This document shows positions 15,090 through 23,410 of a stretch of 30,386 bases of DNA, in pieces. Numbering within the stretch: the first letter of the stretch is position 1; each line of letters begins with the position of its first letter. The stretch is from the NCBI GenBank assembly GCA_040757655.1, contig JBFLWV010000037.1:1-30386 (forward strand), read 5' to 3'. The position numbers and the translations under genes are program-made. The notes under the pieces are model-generated. The model was not told where the DNA came from. It worked only from the letters and a program-made list of their open reading frames with translations, and did no database searches. The DNA is from 2-02-FULL-49-11 sp040757655. GTDB taxonomy: Bacteria; Patescibacteriota; Patescibacteriia; 2-02-FULL-49-11.

Positions 15090-16298
15090 ATGACGTATCC
15101 AGATACCAAAAAAAGTAATGTGATACAGGAGCTCCTTGACCGTGGCACGGTTGAGGTGATTGATCGTCCGCATCTTCAAGCGCGGCTTGAAAGAGGTGAA
15201 AAACTCCGGGTAAAGCTGGGTATCGATCCGTCAGGCACTGATTTACACTTGGGGCATGCAGTGGTACTGCGCAAAATTCGCCAGTTTCAGAATGCAGGCC
15301 ATACCGTCGTGCTTATCATCGGTGACTGGACCGCGAGGATCGGGGATCCCAGCGGACGGAAGGAAACGCGCCCTCCGTTGTCGCCCGAACAAGTAAAGGA
15401 GAATGCAAAGAAATATCTCGAGCAGATAGCGCTCATTCTCGATCTCAATACCATTGAGGTGCGGTGGCAAAGCGAATGGTTTGACCGGTTCACGCTTCAG
15501 ACAATCATCGAACTTGCCGCGAGATTCACGGTGCAGAGACTTCTCGAGCGAGATGATTTTAAATCCCGGATACAGAAAGGCATTGATGTGCGCTATCACG
15601 AACCCCTGTATTGTTTGTTGCAAGGGTATGATTCAGTGCCCATACAAGCAGACCTTGAGCTCGGAGGGCATGATCAACTCTTTAATGTACTCAAAGGCCG
15701 CGAAGTGCAGCAGATTCACCATCTTCCACCGCAGGATGTGCTCACCGTTCCGCTCCTTATAGGCCTTGATGGGAAGGATAAAATGGGGAAGAGCTTGAAT
15801 AATTATATCGCGCTTGCAGACACCCCGGATGATATGTTCGGCAAGATCATGTCGATTCCTGATCATCTCATTATTGAATATTTTACGCTCGCGACTGACG
15901 TGTCATTTATGGAGATTCAGGAAATGGCGCGAGAACTAAAACAGGGAGGTGTGAACCCACGGGACTTGAAAGCGCGGCTCGCGCGGGAGATTGTCACCCT
16001 ATATCACGGGGGTGCGAAAGCAACCGAGGCGTCTCAAGAATTCGACCGAATCTTTAAAGGCCACGAACTGCCAGTGGAGATGCAGGAGGTGCGGTTAGCA
16101 TCACCCACGATTCGGCCGGATGCACTGCTGTTAGAAACAAAGCTCGCATCCAGCAGGAGCGAAGCACAACGCCTTATCAGGCAGGGTGGTTTGAAGGTCG
16201 CAGGAATAGTTGTCGTGGACTGGGGGAAAGAAATGACACTCCATAACGGCGATGTCGTGCAGGTGGGTAAACGTAAATTCGTGCGGATGAGACTATAG
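15090..16298 (+). CDS. tyrS: Tyrosyl-tRNA synthetase
   Basis: TyrS charges tRNA-Tyr with tyrosine. The 402-residue class I enzyme shows GIDPSGTDLHLGH (44-56, the HIGH motif as HLGH), IGDWTARIGDPSGR, QADLELGGHDQLFN (186-199, substrate pocket) and KMGKS (231-235, the KMSKS variant). A C-terminal S4 RNA-binding domain (about 335-400) contains SSRSEAQRLIRQGGLKVAG. This pattern is the TyrS type 2 subgroup. I take the ATG at 15090, preceded by GAGGTGAG; the longer frame from 15045 has no family similarity. A structured inverted repeat lies upstream. Confidence 0.95.
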   Translation: MTYPDTKKSNVIQELLDRGTVEVIDRPHLQARLERGEKLRVKLGIDPSGTDLHLGHAVVLRKIRQFQNAGHTVVLIIGDWTARIGDPSGRKETRPPLSPEQVKENAKKYLEQIALILDLNTIEVRWQSEWFDRFTLQTIIELAARFTVQRLLERDDFKSRIQKGIDVRYHEPLYCLLQGYDSVPIQADLELGGHDQLFNVLKGREVQQIHHLPPQDVLTVPLLIGLDGKDKMGKSLNNYIALADTPDDMFGKIMSIPDHLIIEYFTLATDVSFMEIQEMARELKQGGVNPRDLKARLAREIVTLYHGGAKATEASQEFDRIFKGHELPVEMQEVRLASPTIRPDALLLETKLASSRSEAQRLIRQGGLKVAGIVVVDWGKEMTLHNGDVVQVGKRKFVRMRL

Positions 16299-16437
16299 AC
16301 ATCATAACTCATTCCTCCTCTACTCCCTCTTCCTCCCCCTTACCCCTTTTCTATTCTCCGCCGTACGCTCCAGCCGTTTTTCAAAGATTGTCATCCGTCT
16401 TCTTATCTCTATAGCCATCTCGCTCTATGTCATCTTT

Positions 16438-16677
16438 ATGTGGCCAATGTACCGAATCATTGATGTTCCCAACGGCGTGGCATTTGCATTGTTCTTTTTG
16501 TCCTTTTGTCTCCCCCTTACTCCCTTTGTGTATTATGAGTTTCGGCACCCTGAATTCACGCGCAATGGAATCATCATCAGAATGTTTCTTTCCTGTTTGA
16601 TAGTCGCTCTTGTGATTAGCATATGGGTTGTTCTCGCTATTATTGGGTATCGGGGATTGTTTTATCGGTTGAATTGA
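16438..16677 (+). CDS. Small hypothetical membrane protein
   Basis: The 79-residue product has two strong hydrophobic segments (about residues 13-32 and 48-68) and ends FYRLN. The same frame stays open upstream to about 16300 and would encode another hydrophobic stretch, including LPLTPFLFSAVRSSRF, which resembles LPLTPFVYYEFRHPEF inside the annotated part, but no ATG, GTG or TTG start is present there. Either the gene starts at 16438, or a longer protein uses a rare start (ATT, ATA) or has lost its start. No family was recognised. Confidence 0.5.
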   Translation: MWPMYRIIDVPNGVAFALFFLSFCLPLTPFVYYEFRHPEFTRNGIIIRMFLSCLIVALVISIWVVLAIIGYRGLFYRLN

Positions 16678-16685
16678 GTTTATCC

Positions 16686-16715
16686 TTGACGTGGAAAGGC
16701 CTTTGCCTTTATACT
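16686..16715 (+). promoter_or_regulatory. Sigma-70-type promoter upstream of nusA
   Basis: TTGACG (16686-16691) and TATACT (16710-16715) are spaced by 18 nt, a near-consensus promoter. Transcription would begin near 16722, about 84 nt before the nusA ATG. Confidence 0.65.
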
Positions 16716-16724
16716 CTCTCTGTT

Positions 16725-16752
16725 GGGACGCTTTTTGAAGTGCCCCTTTTTT
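16725..16752 (+). terminator. Intrinsic terminator or attenuator in the nusA leader
   Basis: GGGACGCTT (16725-16733) pairs with AAGTGCCCC (16738-16746) with one mismatch and one G-U pair, followed by TTTTTT (16747-16752). It may end transcription from tyrS and the small membrane gene. Because it lies just after the predicted nusA transcription start, it could also attenuate nusA itself. Confidence 0.55.
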
Positions 16753-16805
16753 ACAAAAAACGCAGATTCCTGTGTGAGTCAGCGCCTTTATAAAGGTAAC
16801 ATGAT

Positions 16806-18128
16806 ATGAAATCTGAATTAGCAACAGCCATTAAGCAGGTTTGTGACGAGAAAAATATCTCCATGGCTGCGGTGATTGAGACGATTGAAGCTGCGCTCGC
16901 AGCAGCCTACCGTAAAGATTATGGGGAGAAGAATCAGAACATTCGGGTGACGTTTGACCCGGTGACAGGTGGGATAGAGGTGTTCGATGTGAAAGAAGTG
17001 GTAGAAGATGAGTTCGTCGCAAAGGCGCTCGCTGAAGCGGAAGCGGTAGCGAAGGCTGCTGCAGAAAACGCGGCGCGGGGGATCACGTCCTCGCCACCCA
17101 GCGCAACCACCGCGCCGGCGTCTGTCACACAGGAGCTAGAAGGAGAGCTAGAGCGGCGTTATAACCCCAAAACTATGTTGTCTCTTGCCGAGGCAAAGTT
17201 ATGGGATTCCAAGGCCGAAGTGGGGCGGGAGGTGCGCAAAGCGCTGCCAGCGCCTGAAGGATATGGACGGATGGCGGCACAAACCGCAAAGCAAGTGATT
17301 ATTCAAAAGATTCGTGAGGCAGAGCGCAATCAGGTATTTGCTGAATTTAAATCAAAAGAAGGAGAACTTATATCAGGGGTGGTACAGCGTGTGGATGGGC
17401 GCGCAGTATTTATTGATCTTGGCCGCATGGTAGCAGTTTTGCCTCCCAGTGAACAAGCAACAGGTGAACGTCTACGTTTGGGCGAGCGCGTGAAAGTATA
17501 TGTGAAGGAAGTAAAGGAGACGCCCAGAGGTCCTGAAGTGGTGGTGTCGCGTGCGCACCCTGAGATTGTGCGCCGTCTCTTTCAACTGGAAGTGCCTGAG
17601 GTTGCGGCACGAACCGTGGAGGTGCGAGAAGTTGCCCGTGAAGCAGGTTCCCGCACGAAAGTAGCGGTAGCAGCCACTGATCCTAATATTGATCCGATTG
17701 GTTCGTGTGTGGGGCAGCGCGGCACGCGGGTACAGACGATTATTAATGAGTTAGGAGGAGAGAAACTTGACATTATTGAATACCATACCGATCCAGTGCA
17801 TTTTATTATCAACGCACTCTCGCCCGCAAAGGTAGTGCACGTAGAGCTGGATGAAGAGCGGCATGAAGCGCGCGCGTTCGTGAAGGAGGATCAGCTCTCG
17901 CTCGCGATAGGAAAGGGTGGACAGAACGTGCGCTTGGCAGGGAGACTTACGGGCTGGCGGATTGACATATTGCAGGAAGGGCTTGAGGAAGGAGCCCAAC
18001 CCGTTGCTTCTTCTGAAGTAATACTTGAGGCAGAACCGGAGACGGCACCTGTCATGGAGGTTGGGGCAGCCTCGGAGAGCAACGGACAAAACCCTGATGA
18101 CCAAATCCCAATCACCAATCAAACATAA
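16806..18128 (+). CDS. nusA: Transcription termination/antitermination factor NusA
   Basis: NusA binds RNA polymerase and nascent RNA and modulates pausing and termination. The 440-residue protein has the N-terminal polymerase-binding domain (1-75), an alanine-rich insert with SSPPSATTAPAS near 96-107, the S1 domain (GELISGVVQRVDGRAVFIDLG), and tandem KH domains with IDPIGSCVGQRGTRVQTI and LSLAIGKGGQNVRLA. The acidic repeats of enterobacterial NusA are absent. The last residues (QNPDDQIPITNQT) are encoded by the same word-like repeat that fills the gap after the gene, so the C-terminus seems recently extended. A promoter and hairpin precede it. Confidence 0.95.
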   Translation: MKSELATAIKQVCDEKNISMAAVIETIEAALAAAYRKDYGEKNQNIRVTFDPVTGGIEVFDVKEVVEDEFVAKALAEAEAVAKAAAENAARGITSSPPSATTAPASVTQELEGELERRYNPKTMLSLAEAKLWDSKAEVGREVRKALPAPEGYGRMAAQTAKQVIIQKIREAERNQVFAEFKSKEGELISGVVQRVDGRAVFIDLGRMVAVLPPSEQATGERLRLGERVKVYVKEVKETPRGPEVVVSRAHPEIVRRLFQLEVPEVAARTVEVREVAREAGSRTKVAVAATDPNIDPIGSCVGQRGTRVQTIINELGGEKLDIIEYHTDPVHFIINALSPAKVVHVELDEERHEARAFVKEDQLSLAIGKGGQNVRLAGRLTGWRIDILQEGLEEGAQPVASSEVILEAEPETAPVMEVGAASESNGQNPDDQIPITNQT

Positions 18129-18245
18129 AATTTTCAATGTCCAATTTTCAATTTCAAAATAATGTTCCAGTATCTCAATTTGTAAAACGTTTGTATCATT
18201 GAATCATTCAAAATTGATTGAAAATTGGTATTTGAAAATTTCATC
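18100..18245. repeat. Word-like AT-rich inverted repeat between nusA and the pyrophosphatase
   Basis: The left arm begins inside nusA (GACCAAATCCCAATCACCAA) and continues as AAATTTTCAATGTCCAATTTTC. The right arm (about 18209-18240) is roughly complementary: ATTGATTGAAAATTGG and TTTGAAAATTTC. The two can pair as an imperfect long hairpin that may act as a transcript end or stabiliser. Confidence 0.65.
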
Positions 18246-18281
18246 TTAGAATCATTATTTACTATTAAATTTACTCGAGGT

Positions 18282-20345
18282 ATGTCCTACATCCTTCTTT
18301 TCCCACTGTTAAGCGGCGGTGCAGCGGTACTCTGGGGTGTACTCCTCGCGCGTTGGATTATCAGACTCCCTCAAGGAAACGAGCGCATGCGCGCAATCGC
18401 GCGCGCCATTCAAGAGGGCGCGGTGGCATACCTCAAGCGGCAATACCGTACCGTGGCGATTATCGCGGTGCCAATCGCGCTTCTCCTCCTCGTGATCAAT
18501 GTCACCACGGCAGTGGGGTTTCTCGTGGGGGCTGCATGTTCTGCGCTTGCGGGAGTGGTGGGTATGGCGGTGGCAGTGCGGGCGAATGTACGGACAGCAG
18601 AAGCAGCGAAAGAAGGACTCTCGTCAGCACTTTCTGTGGCAGTAAAGGGAGGGTCAGTTACTGGGTTTCTCGTTGCGGGGCTCGCGCTCGTGTCGGTAAC
18701 AGGGTATTATGCGCTCACCAAGGATGTGGCAGCGCTTGTGGGGCTAGGGTTTGGGAGTTCGCTCATTTCCGTGTTTGCGCGCGTAGGAGGCGGTATCTAT
18801 ACCAAAGCAGCAGATGTGGGAGCTGACTTGGTAGGGAAGGTGGAAGCTGGCATCCCAGAGGACGATCCACGGAACCCGGCTGTCATTGCGGACAATGTAG
18901 GTGATAATGTCGGAGATGATGCAGGGATGGCTGCTGACCTTTTTGAGACTTATGTCGTGACGATGGTGGCTGCGATGCTCATCGGTTCGATACTCTACCC
19001 AACTTCTCCGAGCGCGGTGGCATTCCCCTTGATCGTGGGAGGTATAGGGATCATAGCAACCTTTCTGGGAAGTTTTGCCATACGGTTGAGCGGCGCCACG
19101 CGGAATATCATGGGAGCGCTCTATAAAGGCCTTGTGGGTGCAGGAATCCTTGCGTTCTTGATCTCGGTCGTGTTGGTGCCACGCATGATAGATCGCATCG
19201 GTGATGAAGTATGCGCGTATGTACTCACCACTTCAAATGAATGTGCGCGCGCTTCCTACCATCTTGAGGGAGTGTCGCTTCTTGGCGCGATCGTAGTTGG
19301 GTTGATTCTGACCGCGTTGTTGGTGGTCATCACGAATTATTACACTGCAAGGGAGCATGCACCAGTGAAGCACATTGCGGATGCGTCGGTGACCGGCCAT
19401 GGCACCAATGTGATCGCAGGGCTTGGGATAGGCATGATCGCGACCGTGTTGCCGGTGCTCGCGATCGCAGTCAGTATCGGCGTGGCGTATACTCTTGCAG
19501 GGCTCTATGGCATTGCGGTGGCTGCAGTGAGCATGTTGTCGCTCGCGGGCATTGTGGTGACTATTGATGCGTATGGGCCCATCACTGACAATGCAGGGGG
19601 TATTGCAGAGATGGCAGGTCTTCCCGGTGAAGTGCGGGAGGTGACGGATCCCCTTGATGCGGTGGGAAATACCACCAAAGCAGTAACCAAGGGGTATGCG
19701 ATCGGGTCTGCCGGGCTTGCCGCACTCGTGCTCTTTGCTGTGTATACCCAGGAATTTTCCGTTCGGGGGGTTGAACTTTCTTTTTCACTTTCTGATCCTA
19801 AGGTGATCATGGGATTATTCTTGGGAGGACTCATCCCGTATTGGTTTGGGTCGCTCGCCATGAGTGCGGTGGGGAAAGCTGCGGGTGCGGTCATCACCGA
19901 AGTGCGGCGGCAGTTTAAAGAGCGGCCGGGAATCATGGCGGGGACTGACAAGCCTGATTACGGACGTGCCGTGGATATTGTGACCACTGCAGCGCTCAAA
20001 CAGATGGTGATGCCTGCGCTCATTGCAGTGCTTTCACCCATCGTGGTATCGCTTCTCTTCGGCCCCATTGCCATGGGAGGTCTGCTCGTGGGAGCGATCG
20101 TGACCGGCTTGTTTGTCGCCATTTCTATGACTTCAGGCGGCGCAGCATGGGACAATGCAAAGAAATATATTGAAGGAGGCGCGCATGGCGGCAAAGGATC
20201 AGAGGCACATAAGGCCGCGGTGACGGGTGACACCGTGGGAGATCCGTATAAGGATACCGTAGGACCTGCAATTAATCCTATGATTAAAGTGTTAAATATC
20301 GTTGCCCTGCTATTGGTGCCATTGCTTATTAAATTGATGGAGTAA
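18282..20345 (+). CDS. hppA: Membrane-bound ion-pumping pyrophosphatase, K+-independent type
   Basis: The enzyme couples pyrophosphate hydrolysis to ion pumping. The 687-residue protein is almost entirely transmembrane. The pyrophosphate and magnesium site is clear: GGGIYTKAADVGAD (169-182), EDDPRNPAVIADNVGDNVGDD (193-213) and, near the C-terminus, TSGGAAWDNAKKYIE and DTVGDPYKDTVGPAINP. The motif GNTTKA near residue 460 carries lysine where K+-dependent enzymes have alanine, so a K+-independent proton pump is expected. I start at MSYILLF (ATG 18282); the earlier TTG lies inside a palindromic repeat. Pyrophosphate-driven energisation suits a fermentative small-genome cell. Confidence 0.95.
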   Translation: MSYILLFPLLSGGAAVLWGVLLARWIIRLPQGNERMRAIARAIQEGAVAYLKRQYRTVAIIAVPIALLLLVINVTTAVGFLVGAACSALAGVVGMAVAVRANVRTAEAAKEGLSSALSVAVKGGSVTGFLVAGLALVSVTGYYALTKDVAALVGLGFGSSLISVFARVGGGIYTKAADVGADLVGKVEAGIPEDDPRNPAVIADNVGDNVGDDAGMAADLFETYVVTMVAAMLIGSILYPTSPSAVAFPLIVGGIGIIATFLGSFAIRLSGATRNIMGALYKGLVGAGILAFLISVVLVPRMIDRIGDEVCAYVLTTSNECARASYHLEGVSLLGAIVVGLILTALLVVITNYYTAREHAPVKHIADASVTGHGTNVIAGLGIGMIATVLPVLAIAVSIGVAYTLAGLYGIAVAAVSMLSLAGIVVTIDAYGPITDNAGGIAEMAGLPGEVREVTDPLDAVGNTTKAVTKGYAIGSAGLAALVLFAVYTQEFSVRGVELSFSLSDPKVIMGLFLGGLIPYWFGSLAMSAVGKAAGAVITEVRRQFKERPGIMAGTDKPDYGRAVDIVTTAALKQMVMPALIAVLSPIVVSLLFGPIAMGGLLVGAIVTGLFVAISMTSGGAAWDNAKKYIEGGAHGGKGSEAHKAAVTGDTVGDPYKDTVGPAINPMIKVLNIVALLLVPLLIKLME

Positions 20346-20398
20346 GCGTTCGGGAGTGCTGCATGAAAAGACGCGGTATTATTCAGGATGGTACTTAA

Positions 20399-20447
20399 GC
20401 GAACATGCGTCCCCGACACGCTAGTGTCGGGGCTCCGGATGATTCGC
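20399..20447 (+). terminator. Strong GC hairpin after the pyrophosphatase gene
   Basis: CCCCGACAC (20411-20419) and GTGTCGGGG (20424-20432) form a perfect 9-bp stem with loop GCTA. Outer pairs GCGAA-CAT and ATG-A-TTCGC extend it to 49 nt. It has no U-run, so it may be a processing or stability hairpin or a REP-like repeat. A similar smaller hairpin (TCCCGACTTCGTCGGGA) lies near 30076. Confidence 0.6.
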
Positions 20448-20540
20448 CAGAGAACCAATCCCTCACTTGTGGATTTGAAATGAAGATCTTCGAGACGCTT
20501 TTCATTGCAACCCTCCCTTACTTGAAAGGATTATTATTTC

Positions 20541-21824
20541 ATGAACGTGAGCGTTATCAAGAAACCAAAATCACTTGTTTCCCTCACCGTAGAGGTTCCG
20601 TGGGACGAGGTGCAGCCATACCTGGCGCGTGCGGGGCGTGCGTGGAATGAGGAGCACGCAGTGCCGGGATTCCGCAAAGGACAAGCGCCCCTCGATATCA
20701 TTGAAAAGCGTCTCGGAAAGGAGGCGCTCTTTGATATAGCGATTGATGCATTGGTGCACCACACGTACCTCAAAGCAGTGGCGGAACGTCATCTCGAAAC
20801 CATCGGGCAGCCGCAGCTTATCTTCCACACAAAGGAACTGGATAAACCCGTGCGGTATGAGGCGGTTGTGGCGCTTATGCCAGATGTGACGCTTGCACCG
20901 CTTCAGAACATATCAGTCACCAAGAATACGATTCGTGTGGATGATCATGAAGTTGAGAAACTGCTTGAAGAGATACGGCGTTTGCGCGCGCACGATCGTG
21001 TGGTGGATGAGCCGGTAACACTGGGGCATAAGGTTACGTTCCACTATCACCTGCGCCAGGACCATGTGGACGTTGGGGGATCCATGGGCGCTGATACTGA
21101 CATCGTGTTAGGTGAAACCCCCGTGCTCCCTGGATTTTCTGAAGCACTCCTTGGCATGAAAGCGGGGGAAGAAAAACAGTTCTCAACTCGTTTCCCTGAT
21201 TCTTGGTCGCGGAAGGATCTCGCAGGGAGGACCGTGGAGGTCACGTTGAAGGTAGTGCGCGTGGCACATCTCGATCTTCCGCCCCTTAATGACGGATTTG
21301 CGGTGATGCTCGGTAATTTTAAGAATATGACTGAGTTGCGGGAGAAGATGAAGGAGAATTTACAGCTGGAAAAAGAGGACGAAGAAGAACGCAGGGTGGG
21401 TGGAGCAGCGGTTGATGCCTTAGTGAAAATGAGTGCATTCAGCGAGATACCTGATATACTGATAGAGAGCGAAGCAGCGCGGATGCGCGGAGAGATTGCC
21501 CATGAGGTGCGCCAACATGGTGTTACGGTGGAGGAGTGGTTGAAGAAGCTTGGCAAGACAGAAGAAGGTCTCGCCAAGGAATTACAACCGCAGGCCGGGG
21601 CGCGTGTGAAGGCAACGCTTGCAATGAGGGCGCTGGCGAAAGAGCAGGATATTATGCCAGAGGAAAAAGAGCTCGCAGAGGAAGTCGAACATGTGCTGCG
21701 GCATGCAGGGAGCGATCCCGTCGTCGTTGAACGCATCCATTCGCCCGCATTCCGTGAATACCTTCAGAATCAGATCGTAGCGCGGAAGACTATTGAATGG
21801 TTAAAGATAAAAGTTGTCCATTAA
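20541..21824 (+). CDS. tig: Trigger factor
   Basis: Trigger factor is the ribosome-bound chaperone that meets nascent chains at the tunnel exit. The 427-residue protein has the N-terminal ribosome-docking signature GFRKGQAP (43-50). An FKBP-type prolyl isomerase domain follows (about 150-240: VLPGFSEALLGMKAGEEKQF), with a helical C-terminal chaperone domain (ADGF-like NDGFAVMLGNFKNMTELREK onward). Length is normal. AAAGGA lies upstream of the ATG. It stands between the pyrophosphatase and endonuclease IV; clpP and clpX, frequent neighbours, are absent here. Confidence 0.94.
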   Translation: MNVSVIKKPKSLVSLTVEVPWDEVQPYLARAGRAWNEEHAVPGFRKGQAPLDIIEKRLGKEALFDIAIDALVHHTYLKAVAERHLETIGQPQLIFHTKELDKPVRYEAVVALMPDVTLAPLQNISVTKNTIRVDDHEVEKLLEEIRRLRAHDRVVDEPVTLGHKVTFHYHLRQDHVDVGGSMGADTDIVLGETPVLPGFSEALLGMKAGEEKQFSTRFPDSWSRKDLAGRTVEVTLKVVRVAHLDLPPLNDGFAVMLGNFKNMTELREKMKENLQLEKEDEEERRVGGAAVDALVKMSAFSEIPDILIESEAARMRGEIAHEVRQHGVTVEEWLKKLGKTEEGLAKELQPQAGARVKATLAMRALAKEQDIMPEEKELAEEVEHVLRHAGSDPVVVERIHSPAFREYLQNQIVARKTIEWLKIKVVH

Positions 21825-21849
21825 GCATATGTATGAGAGGTAATGGACT

Positions 21850-21950
21850 TATCTTAAAACTCAAATGTCAAATCTTAAATCTATATCTCTGAACCTAATA
21901 GCTTTACGATTTGAGCTGTGGTTTTGAGTTTTGCGTTTTGAGATTTGAGT
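21850..21950. repeat. Word-like inverted repeat between tig and nfo
   Basis: Left words AAAACTCAAATGTCAAATCTTAAA (21856 onward, split here by eye) are roughly complementary to TTTTGAGTTTTGCGTTTTGAG and GATTTGAG on the right. The right arm ends only a few bases before the nfo start and would encode an N-terminal extension if an upstream start were used. Confidence 0.6.
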
Positions 21951-21955
21951 TTCTT

Positions 21956-22813
21956 ATGTTGTTCGGCAGTCATGTTTCAATCGCAGGGGGCATTGAGAAT
22001 GCTCCCACAAACGCCCATGCCGCAGGATGTGAGTGTTTTCAGATATTTTCACGCTCTCCTCGCGGCGGGAAGCCACCGGAAATTACTGAAGAAATCAAGA
22101 AAGAATTTCTCGCGCGATGTAGAAAATACAAGTTCACCGACTGGTACATTCACACACCCTACTTCATCAACTTTGCGTCTATTAAAAAGCCTATTCGATG
22201 GGGTTCCATCAGCATCGTGCGGGAGGAATTGGAACGCGGAAGCATCATAAAAGCAAAGGCAGTGATGACGCACCTCGGCTCTTCCAAAGATTACGGCAGG
22301 GAGAAGTCAGTGGGAAAAGTCATCCGCGCGGTCCATCACGTGCTTGAGGGGTATACCGGCGGCGCTATGTTTTTGTTGGAGCAGTCAGCTGGCGCCGGCG
22401 ACATCATCGGTGGTACCTTGGAAGAACTGGCGTATATCGTGAAAGAGGTGGAGAAGATTGATAGAAGCTATAAGAGCAAGCTTGGCATCTGCCTCGACAC
22501 GTGCCATGCGTGTGCGATGGGATATGACCTTAGTTCACGGTCGGCAGTGAATCGGTTTGTGAGCAAATTTGATAAGGTGATCGGTCTGGAACGGCTTACG
22601 CTTATCCACGCAAACGATTCGAAGTTCGGCTGCGGGGAACACAAAGACCGGCATGAGCATATTGGCAAGGGGAAAATAGGATTGGAAGGGTTTAAGGCGC
22701 TCGTGCAGCACAAAGCGCTTGCGTCTTTGAATATGATTTTGGAGACGCCAAATGATTCTCCCTCTGACGATCTAAGGAATTTAGCTATCCTCGAAGGATT
22801 CAGGGATACATAA
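21956..22813 (+). CDS. nfo: Endonuclease IV (AP endonuclease)
   Basis: Nfo cleaves abasic sites during base excision repair using three zinc ions. The 285-residue protein starts MLFGSHVSIAGG as usual. Metal ligands are all visible: IHTP, VMTHLGSS, LLEQSAG, ICLDTCHACAMGYD, LIHANDSKF, DRHEHIGKG and MILETP. Length is normal. I place the start at 21956; the frame upstream reads through a palindromic intergenic repeat and has no family match. It is followed 8 nt later by a Nudix hydrolase, a natural partner in nucleotide sanitation and possibly in one operon. Confidence 0.95.
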   Translation: MLFGSHVSIAGGIENAPTNAHAAGCECFQIFSRSPRGGKPPEITEEIKKEFLARCRKYKFTDWYIHTPYFINFASIKKPIRWGSISIVREELERGSIIKAKAVMTHLGSSKDYGREKSVGKVIRAVHHVLEGYTGGAMFLLEQSAGAGDIIGGTLEELAYIVKEVEKIDRSYKSKLGICLDTCHACAMGYDLSSRSAVNRFVSKFDKVIGLERLTLIHANDSKFGCGEHKDRHEHIGKGKIGLEGFKALVQHKALASLNMILETPNDSPSDDLRNLAILEGFRDT

Positions 22814-22821
22814 CACGTTGT

Positions 22822-23403
22822 ATGCCTCACAAATTTATACAAAGCATTCCTCAACATGCAAAGCGCGTCTTTAAGGGCGTGCTCTTTGAGGTGTGGCAAT
22901 GGGAGCAGGAAATGTTTGATGGCACGATGCGGACGTTTGAAGCAGTAAAGCGGCCAGATTATGCAGGGGTGATTCCGATCCTCGAAAATGGGAAGGTGGT
23001 GCTATTGGAGCAGCAACAACCTGGCAGCAGGATTTTTTTCTCGTTTCCCGGCGGGAGGGTGGACGAAGGTGAAACTCCTCTTGAGGCAGCGCAGAGGGAA
23101 TTGCGGGAAGAAGCGGGACTTGAGGCGAGGGAGTGGATGACTTGGAAGCAATTTCAGCCGCATGCGAAGTACGTATTTGAGGTGCATATTTTTATCGCGC
23201 GCCAATGTTACACAATAGGCGTTCCTACCATGCCGGAAGAGGAAAAAATAGTAGTGCACGAGCGCAATTTTGACGAGCTTCTTGAGTTGGCGGATCAGGA
23301 GGATCTGTTTCGCGGCGACGCCATGCGCATAGATTTCCTTCGGGCAAAATACAATAAGGAGGAACGGGAGAGATTAAGGAGATTATTCTATGGTTCAACA
23401 TGA
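22822..23403 (+). CDS. Nudix hydrolase, ADP-ribose pyrophosphatase-like
   Basis: Nudix enzymes hydrolyse nucleoside diphosphates linked to another group. The 193-residue protein has the complete box GX5EX7REUXEEXGU at residues 78-100 (GRVDEGETPLEAA, then QRELREEAGL). Its N-terminal half (FEAVKRPDYAGVIPI) and length fit ADP-ribose pyrophosphatases more than MutT, but substrate is not certain. It begins 8 nt after nfo and ends just before the alcohol dehydrogenase gene, so a multi-gene transcript is likely. Confidence 0.87.
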   Translation: MPHKFIQSIPQHAKRVFKGVLFEVWQWEQEMFDGTMRTFEAVKRPDYAGVIPILENGKVVLLEQQQPGSRIFFSFPGGRVDEGETPLEAAQRELREEAGLEAREWMTWKQFQPHAKYVFEVHIFIARQCYTIGVPTMPEEEKIVVHERNFDELLELADQEDLFRGDAMRIDFLRAKYNKEERERLRRLFYGST

Positions 23404-23410
23404 GTAAGGT

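Noticed and set aside
16381..16824. Minus-strand open frame of 147 codons between tyrS and nusA
   Set aside because: It covers the nusA promoter, leader hairpin and the small membrane gene in antisense, and its composition is shadow-like.
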